Shown piece by piece: positions 42,212 to 64,000 of a DNA stretch of 64,000 nucleotides (positions within the stretch are counted from its first letter, which is position 1; the number at the start of each line of letters is the position of its first letter). The position numbers and the translations under genes were made by a program. The DNA is from Linyphia triangularis (Eukaryota; Arthropoda; Arachnida; Araneae; Linyphiidae): positions 100,957,418-101,021,417 of the forward strand of contig OZ021721.1 in the NCBI GenBank assembly GCA_963978545.1. The letters are read 5' to 3'. The notes under the pieces are model-generated. The model saw only the letters and a program-made list of their open reading frames with translations, was not told the DNA's origin and searched no databases.

Positions 42212-43092
42212 ACAATGTCCAAATAATACACAAACTTATCACTGAGTACTTCTTACTATTCTTAATATGAGTTCTATTTAAGTTGGTTGAAATATTTTTG
42301 TTAATTAAGTTAATTGAAGTATTTTTGTTAAGTTAATTGAAGTATTTTTGTAAATTAAGTGAATTGAAGAAGTTTGAGTATTTTTGATAAAGCCAAAAAT
42401 GACAAATAACAACTAATGCTCTCCTCAAATTCGGAGCAGCTTTTGGAGTAAACAGAATATAGTTATACTATCTGTTAGGAAAGACAATGCTGTGTTTTGT
42501 AACCGAATCCGGATACCTAATTCTGCCACATTTATGTGTTTAATACAGTTTATCTTCATCACCTAGACATTTTGAACTCGATTAACGAGGTCAGTTTCTG
42601 AGTGAGCACATCTTTCTCTCCTAACTCACCACACCAAAGAGAGGACGTAAGGCTGCGATGTATTTAATGTACACCACCCCCCTTTCATCGCAAGCACTGG
42701 TGTTCAGCGAGGCATGACCGAAACCTTTCTTTTCTTGATTCTTTTTTATTTTTTATTTTACTACTGCTCAATTTCAGACACCGGCATTATTATTATCGGT
42801 GATAGAAAACATTGTCCAAATAATACACAAACTTATCACTGAGTACTTCTAGCTATTTTTAATATGAGTTCAATTTAAGTTAGTTGATATATTTTTGTTA
42901 ATTAAGTTAATTGAAGTATTTTTGTTAATTAAGTGAATTGAAGTATTTTTGTTAATTAAGTGAATTGAAGCATTTTTGTTAATTAAGTGAATTGAAGAAG
43001 TTTGAGTATTTTTGATAGAGCCAAAAATGCCAAATAACAACTAATGCTCTCTTCAAATTTGGAGCAGCTTTTGGAGTAAACAGAATATAGTT
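42212..43092. repeat. Segmental duplication pair of about 255-280 bp
   Basis: 42212-42464 and 42809-43092 match ('CAAATAATACACAAACTTAT' at the start, 'GGAGCAGCTTTTGGAGTAAA' near the end). They differ in the number of a short internal unit ('AATTGAAGTATTTTTGTTAA'). The spacer contains the copy of 40455-40600. Confidence 0.88.
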
Positions 43093-43127
43093 GTTTATGC
43101 AACTATTTGCGAAAGTAATACTTTTTC

Positions 43128-43193
43128 AAACGAGGGAAAGAGCTTATTTGACGAGTGGTAACGCACTCGTCAAATAAGCTCTTTCCCTCGTTT
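43128..43193. repeat. Perfect 30-bp inverted repeat, 6-nt loop
   Basis: Arms 43128-43157 and 43164-43193 are exact complements around GTAACG. A second, outer pair ('GTAATACTTTTTCAAAC' near 43115 with its near-complement near 43288) encloses it. It is followed by further short hairpins with 'CGATAAAGTTACTTTA' near 43480. Confidence 0.93.
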
Positions 43194-43759
43194 AAATAAA
43201 TCATTCAAAATTGTTTAAATAAATCAAAATAAATTAAAAAATAATCGTTTAAATAAAAAAAAGCACGAGCCAAATAATTTACTGAGTTTGAAAAAGTATT
43301 GACACGTGTTGCATATAATATTTTTTATATTATCGTGCAAAAAAGAAAGAAAAAAAAAAAAAAAAAAACTCTAGTCAGTGAATCTCTATTGAAAATATGT
43401 CACTTCTATACTAAGACCATATAAAATCTGTGCTCGAGGCATGCACTTTACGCATTAAAAATTACTTTATCACTCAAGTGCGATAAAGTTACTTTACCGC
43501 ACTCCTCATGATAAAGCCCTACTTTCGCCACATACTTCTGATTAAAAAAAAATTAAATTTTTGGTCGTTATTATACAGAAAATTGTAATTCTCCCTGTTG
43601 CCTTTTCCGACAGCTACATTTCGGCCAGAAGCTTGTTAAGAGTAGTAACACTCGAAGACGTCATCCCAGGATATGATGCTGAAAAGTCAATTAAAAAATG
43701 CTGAAATCTGCATGGTGAATGTCAGTTAAAAATGTAGCTGGATGAAGAATTATTAAACA

Positions 43760-58699
<14,940 letters not shown>

Positions 58700-60238
58700 C
58701 TGAAAATGATCAAATATAAATTTATTTAATTTATCATTTAAATAATAAAAAATATTTGTATGAGAGTTTTAATCCATTGTGCACTTTATATGCAAATAGG
58801 AAAGAAGGGGGTCAAGTTCTATAATCAGTTATGTGTTAAAAGGGATGCAGTTTATACTGAATAAATAATGATAGCCTCTAAATCAAGCAACAATCAAGCT
58901 ATTAATTGGTTTTAAAACTTTAGTTGTAGCTCTGGAAACTTTAAAACAAGTTTTACATGTTTTACTATATTGATTAAGAATCAGTGATCTAGCTGGCAAA
59001 TATTAGAAAGTTATTTTCTGACTCTGTTATTGAGCTATCATAAAAACATTGTGACTCTGTTAATACACTATCATAAAATAATTTTCCGACTTGGATAATG
59101 CACTATCCTAAAGACATTCCGACGCTGTTAATAAACTATCATAAAGCCATTTTCAGACTCTGTTAATCATCTATCATTAAGTTATTTTCCTTAAAAGTCC
59201 ATTTCTAACTCTGTTAATAAACTATTATAAATTCCATTTTTAACTCTGTTATTGACCTAATTATAAAGTAATTCCGATGTAGTTAATGAACTATCGTAAA
59301 GTCATTTTCGATTTTGTTAATGAACATAGTGATTCTCTTACTTCCTAGTTTAACTATCATAAAGTCATTTTTCGACTTATGATAAAGTCATCATCACTAA
59401 CAATAAATATGAATTTCTTTCCAGAAAATATTATTTGACCAAGAATTACATAAATAAAAGTTAATCTGCAATAAGTTTGACCTACCTAAGTCAATTTCAA
59501 AACTATAAACTATACAAATATGCTTTTTTAATTTTAGAAACTGAAGGGATGGAAAACATAATTAAATTAATTTTTACGACGATGGAAACAACTTGACATA
59601 AATTTAAAGGGAGGGGGGGGGGGGGGGGCAGGGGGGGGGGGTGATTAAAGACTGAGAGGTTGTGCGGGATCAAAAAGCCGAAATTTTGCCTGACGTATTG
59701 TATATACGTCCCCTGATTTGGTAATTCTAACATTTAATTGCGGTCCAATTTGCTTTAAATTTGAAGACAAGAAGGACTTTAAAATAAATACTAAACAAGA
59801 AAGGATGAAAAGGACACCCAAAAGAAAATCCTGTTATTTTCCCTTAGAGCTTCGTAATGAATGCTTCCGAAGAATAGATATAGAAAGTAATAGCACTTAG
59901 ATAAGTAAAGAAACTTAGAAACCTGTTATTATGTGAAGCCCGTGGGGTGAAAAAGAGAAGAATTAATGAGAAATGAAAAGGAATACAGTAATTGAATACG
60001 GATGGCTAACTTTTGGGGGTCATTTGGAAATTAAATGATAATTCGTTGTATCTTTCATTTATTGTTTCAATGAATACTCTTATATTTAAGGATTAGAGAC
60101 GTAAATAAATGTGTATTTTCACCAAATGAGGTTGAGTGAACAAGTAAATTTTTCTGCTAATGCATTTCTTGATTCTTTCTTTAAATGTTTGAAACGACAC
60201 TCCTATTTCCACCGAAGAGACGTAAATTAATGTGTATT
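58700..60238. other. Right flank of ZP-B exon 2, no gene; degenerate tandem repeats
   Basis: 59014-59400 holds about ten very degenerate units of 35-45 bp ('GACTCTGTTAATAAACTATC' plus a TAAAGTCATTTTC-like part). 59430-59715 belongs to the G-rich dispersed family and includes G-runs at 59612-59641. The missing ZP-B exon 1 was looked for here and not found. Confidence 0.5.
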
Positions 60239-60779
60239 TTTAAATCTTTTATATTAACTTTGATTTTGTATGTTTTTCGATGGTGGGCAAATCTGCGGAG
60301 GCCTAATTAACCCCCTTGCCGTCATCCAATAAGGCTGAAACTTGGCAGATAGATTCTATGTTGATGACAATGCATTCTATTAAATTTTGGCGGTAGTCAC
60401 TGTCATTAAAAGGATGCTTTTACGGAATATTAATAAACCAACTCCAATCGCGCTGAAATAGCATTTAACCGATCATTGAGAAACTTTTTCCTGTTGCCAA
60501 AATTGTTTTATTAAATAAATATTAAAATTGTTTTAATAAAAATAAATAAAAGATATTTGGATGTGAGTGGATAAATTCATATTCATTTTTAATGAATAAA
60601 TTTTGAAAAGTAGTTTACCGCATATTTTGCTGATAGAGATGTTTTTAATATTTAAAATTAGATGCCAACACCAAGCACACGCTACCAATAGAAACGGCGC
60701 TTCGTTAATGAATATAAATATTGGAGATGCATATAAAGGATTCATATTAAAAACTTTGTCTTTATGGGTTATATTATTA
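60239..60779 (+). repeat. Long diverged unit of the 368-bp family
   Basis: It shares both ends with the units of the array that follows and the middle with 25172-25730 ('CAAATCTGCGGAGGCCTAAT'). Confidence 0.75.
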
Positions 60780-62478
60780 AATCCATATTAACTTCGATTT
60801 TGTGTATTTGTACAGTGCATTCTATAAAGTCTTGGAGGCTTATAACTAAAATACCGCATTCCCACAAGCTTCGATTATCGTTTTATAGGACTAATTAATC
60901 CACTTGCTGTTATCCAATCAAGCTGAAACTTGGAGGATAGAGTTGTTGTTGATAACAATGCATTCTATCAAGTTTTGGAGAAAAAAAAAACTAATCAATC
61001 GTAAGGAATCGAGGGTTTTCTTTGTAGTGGTTAAACAATATAACAATCAATCTGAGCTCAAAATAAATAAGTTACAATTTCACATAAAAGTTGACAATGC
61101 CTATGAAGGATTTATATTAAAAACTTTGTCTTTATGGGTTATATTATTAACCCTTTGCACTCCAGTGGCGCCTCTCAGGTTGGGCCACGATTGGCCACAC
61201 GATTGGATGCCAAACCACGAGAGGACCATTAGGTGTGATGCGGAAATTGGATGCAAGGCCAATGACTGTGTTTAGTTTCTATGAAGCAAATCCATAAACA
61301 CCAGCCGAACCTAAAATGTCTCGAGTTGCTGATTCCTCCTCGCGAAAAAGGCCTGGAGTGCAAAGGGTTAAATCCTTTATATTAACTTCGATTTTGTGTA
61401 TTTGTGCAGTGCATTCTATAAAGTTTTGGAGACTATAACTAAAAGACCGCATTCACACAAGCTTCGATTATTGTTTTATAGGACTAATTAATCCACTTGC
61501 TGTTTTCCAATCGAACTGAAACTTGGTGGATAGAATTGTTGTTGATAACAATGCATTCTATCAAGTTTCGGGGAAAAGAAGCTAGTCAATCGCTCGGAAT
61601 TGATGGTTTTCTTCGCAGTAGTTAAACTATAACAATTAATCTGCCCTCAAAATAAATAAGTTACAATTTTACATAAAAGTTGGCAATGCCTATGAATGAT
61701 TTATATTAAAAACTTTGGCTTTGTGGGTTATATTATTAAATCCTTTATATTAACTTCGATTTTGTGTATTTGTGCAGTGCATTCTATAAAGTTTTGGAGG
61801 CTATAACTAAAAGACCGCATTCACACAAGCTTCGATTATTGTTTTATAGGACTAATTAATCCACTTGCTGTTTTCCAATCGAACTGAAACTTGGTGGATA
61901 GAATTGCTGTTGATAACAATGCATTCTATCAAGTTTCGGGGAAAAGAAGCTAGTCAATCGCTCGGAATTGATGGTTTTCTTCGCAGTAGTTAAACTATAA
62001 CAATCAATCTGCCCTCAAAATAAATAAGTTACAATTTTACATAAAAGTTGACAATGCCTATGAATAATTTATATTAAAAACTTTGGCTTTATGGGTTATA
62101 TTATTAAATCCTTTATATTAACTTCAATTTTGTGTATTTGTGCAGTGCATTCTGTAAAGTTTTGGAGGCTATAACTAAAAGACCGCAATCACACAAGCTT
62201 CGATTATCGTTTTATAGGACTAATTAACTTGCTGTTAATTAATCCACTTGCTGTTTTCCAATCGAACTGAAACTTGGTGGATAGAATTGTTGTTGATAAC
62301 AATGCATTCTATCAAGTTTCGGAGAAAAGAAGCTAGTCAATCGCTCGGAATGGATGGTTTTCTTCGCAGTGGTTAAACAATATAACAATCAATCTGAGCT
62401 CAAAATAAATAAGTTACAATTTCAGATAAAAGTTGATAATGCCTATGATGGATCTATATTAAAAAACTTTATATTTAT
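60780..62478 (+). repeat. Tandem array, four units of about 368 bp
   Basis: Units start at 60780, 61371, 61739 and 62107 with AATCC-ATATTAACTTCGATTTT-like sequence and end with GGGTTATATTATT. Units 2-4 are nearly identical. Unit 1 is more diverged and is followed by a piggyBac-type MITE. Confidence 0.95.
61151..61367 (+). mobile_element. piggyBac-type MITE, copy P3
   Basis: A 217-bp element with ends CCCTTTGCACTCCAG and CTGGAGTGCAAAGGG, flanked by TTAA at 61147-61150 and 61368-61371. The neighbouring array junctions carry one TTAA at the same place, so the pre-insertion state is visible. Confidence 0.95.
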
Positions 62479-62979
62479 AAATTAATTTTGTTATGCTTTA
62501 AATTTTAATCCTATTGATTTCTTGATTTTTGTACGTGTTAAATGTTTCAATCTTTTATGTACTGATAAGAAAGGTAAGCTTATGTATATTTTCCTCAACT
62601 GATATTGAATGAGCAAGTACTTTTCTGCTCTTCCGTTCTTGATCTTTATTGAAGGCTAACGTAACTTAATTGACTTAATAGTAACTTCAATAGGCCACTA
62701 TAAATTCATTATAAAACTAACTTTTTCCATTATGTTGACAATCTTCTTTATTTCTAGAAAATTGCATTTAAGTTTGCATAAATCATATGCTATACAGTAA
62801 TATTAGTATGTCTTATCGATATTGAGTTTATATCAAGGCTCTTTTGTCTTTCTATGTTTATTACAGGAGGAGGGAATTATTAGTTTGATTAATACAGAGT
62901 TAGAGGCATAAAATATGAAGATATAGACTTAAACCTATGTATATCATAATAGAAACATAACGGAAACGAATTTCAAAAA
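62479..62979. other. No gene seen
   Basis: AT-rich, nothing recognisable. Confidence 0.5.
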
Positions 62980-63172
62980 CATGCATCAGTATTCTTAAGC
63001 GACCAGTCCTTATTAAGGACTTATTCTTCAGTCTATCATGTATAATTGCAATTTGTTTTCCCCCAGTTAACCAATTAATCCATATTAAAACCTTACCCTG
63101 AATCTCAATACTTTCCTACTTATAAATGAATCCGTAATGTGGAACCTCGTCAAATGCCTTCTGTTGCCACAT
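62980..63172 (-). pseudogene. Reverse transcriptase fragment
   Basis: In one minus-strand frame: QKAFDEVPHYGF, a stop, then GKVLIWINWLTGGKQ. This matches the usual KAFDKVPH…GKVL.WI..WL..RKQ blocks of non-LTR reverse transcriptases. It is short and unconnected to other domains. Confidence 0.65.
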
Positions 63173-64000
63173 TGTTTCTCCTAATACCTGATAGACTGAG
63201 AGGGGACTGAAAGTTTAGGTATCCCATCGAACATCATTCTAAATTTTTTTACAGAATGTGGAGAAAAGTTGGTAGATTACGAATCCATTAGTCTGCCGTG
63301 GCAAAAATGGCCGAAATTGGTCGAAAATCGACTTTGAACGAGTTGAACTAAATCCGTTTGCCAAAAAGGGAACACTCTTTTTACTTTCAATTACCCATAT
63401 GTAAATACATAGGGTAATGAAAGTATAGGATTCGGTCAAAAGAAAAATCTCGATTTTTTTTTGCATTTCTTCACGTTTTGGAGCATCCTGATCTCAAAAA
63501 AGTGATCTAGAAAAAATGTCTGTCTGTGTGTAAGTAGTCAGCATAACTCCCGAACAAATTGACCTACGATGTTCAAATTTGGTATGAGGGTTAGTGGTGG
63601 CCATGGGACCTACCAGTATGGTTTTCGTCAAAATCGCGCATGCTTATAAGGTAGCTGCCATTAAAAAAAATCGTGCTTTTCAATGATTGCTAAAAAACGG
63701 CTCTACCGATTTTGATAAAAATCACTGTGCTAATGCCTCTTAAGTTGTTCTAAACATCCTCAGCTCCGAAATTCATGCAAAAATGCTTTAATGGCGTAAA
63801 AAGTTGAAAAACGAATGCCTTCAACACAGAGTCCTCTTTGCTTGAACATAGCTCATCAACGATCGCTTTTTCTCCTCTCCTCAGTTTCACTTATAACAAA
63901 AGATAATATAGGAATTTTCGAAAAGTATATTGCCAAAAACACCATTTTGGAGAAGGTTTTTTTTTTTTTTTTTTTTTTTAAAGACACATATAACAATTAT
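63173..64000. other. No gene seen; possible unclassified repeat
   Basis: From about 63520 the text ('GCATAACTCCCGAACAAATT', 'GATGTTCAAATTTGGTATGA') has the look of a dispersed repeat, but no second copy is in the window. It ends in a poly-T run (63957-63979). Confidence 0.35.

Overview
The window is AT-rich animal genomic DNA with long introns, no operons and dense transposable elements (TEs). An I/Jockey-type LINE, tRNA-derived SINEs, hAT, piggyBac and mariner relics and zona pellucida (ZP) domain genes all point to an arthropod. The style of the LINE proteins resembles what I remember from spiders, so my best guess is a spider or other chelicerate; this is inferred from memory, not shown by a search.

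The clear host genes are two tandem paralogues on the minus strand, both single-pass type I membrane proteins with a ZP module. ZP-A (19940-36744) is complete: 9 exons, every splice junction GT/AG, phases consistent throughout, 567 residues, with signal peptide, ten ZP cysteines, transmembrane segment and cytoplasmic tail. ZP-B (43760-58699) has the matching exons 2-9 with the same intron positions and phases and nearly the same exon lengths (exons 2, 3, 4, 6 and 7 are identical in length). Its signal-peptide exon was not found and probably lies beyond the right edge. Such proteins usually polymerise into, or anchor, apical extracellular matrix.

Layout. 1-2.9 kb: MITE pieces and a tandem array of about 320 bp units. 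2.9-13.5 kb: a decayed I/Jockey-like LINE (+), split by a 5,979-bp element with CACTGT/ACAGTG ends and a TA target duplication; that element carries a Ty3/gypsy integrase relic, a SINE and internal repeats. 13.5-19.9 kb: gene-poor, with one 818-bp hAT-type element. 19.9-36.7 kb: ZP-A, its introns holding hAT, piggyBac, mariner-type, palindromic and SINE insertions plus a 113-bp minisatellite. 36.7-43.8 kb: intergenic, with a large ATAC/AC microsatellite, a SINE and a perfect hairpin. 43.8-58.7 kb: ZP-B, whose 8.1-kb intron 2 holds a second copy of the CACTGT-type element and a second hAT MITE. 58.7-64 kb: tandem repeats of about 368 bp, one interrupted cleanly by a piggyBac-type MITE, and a reverse-transcriptase relic.

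The best candidates for something undescribed are the CACTGT element family (one long composite copy, one truncated copy, three small palindromes with similar ends) and the conserved segment between the ZP module and the membrane in both ZP proteins. No functional RNA gene, CRISPR array or prokaryotic system is present.
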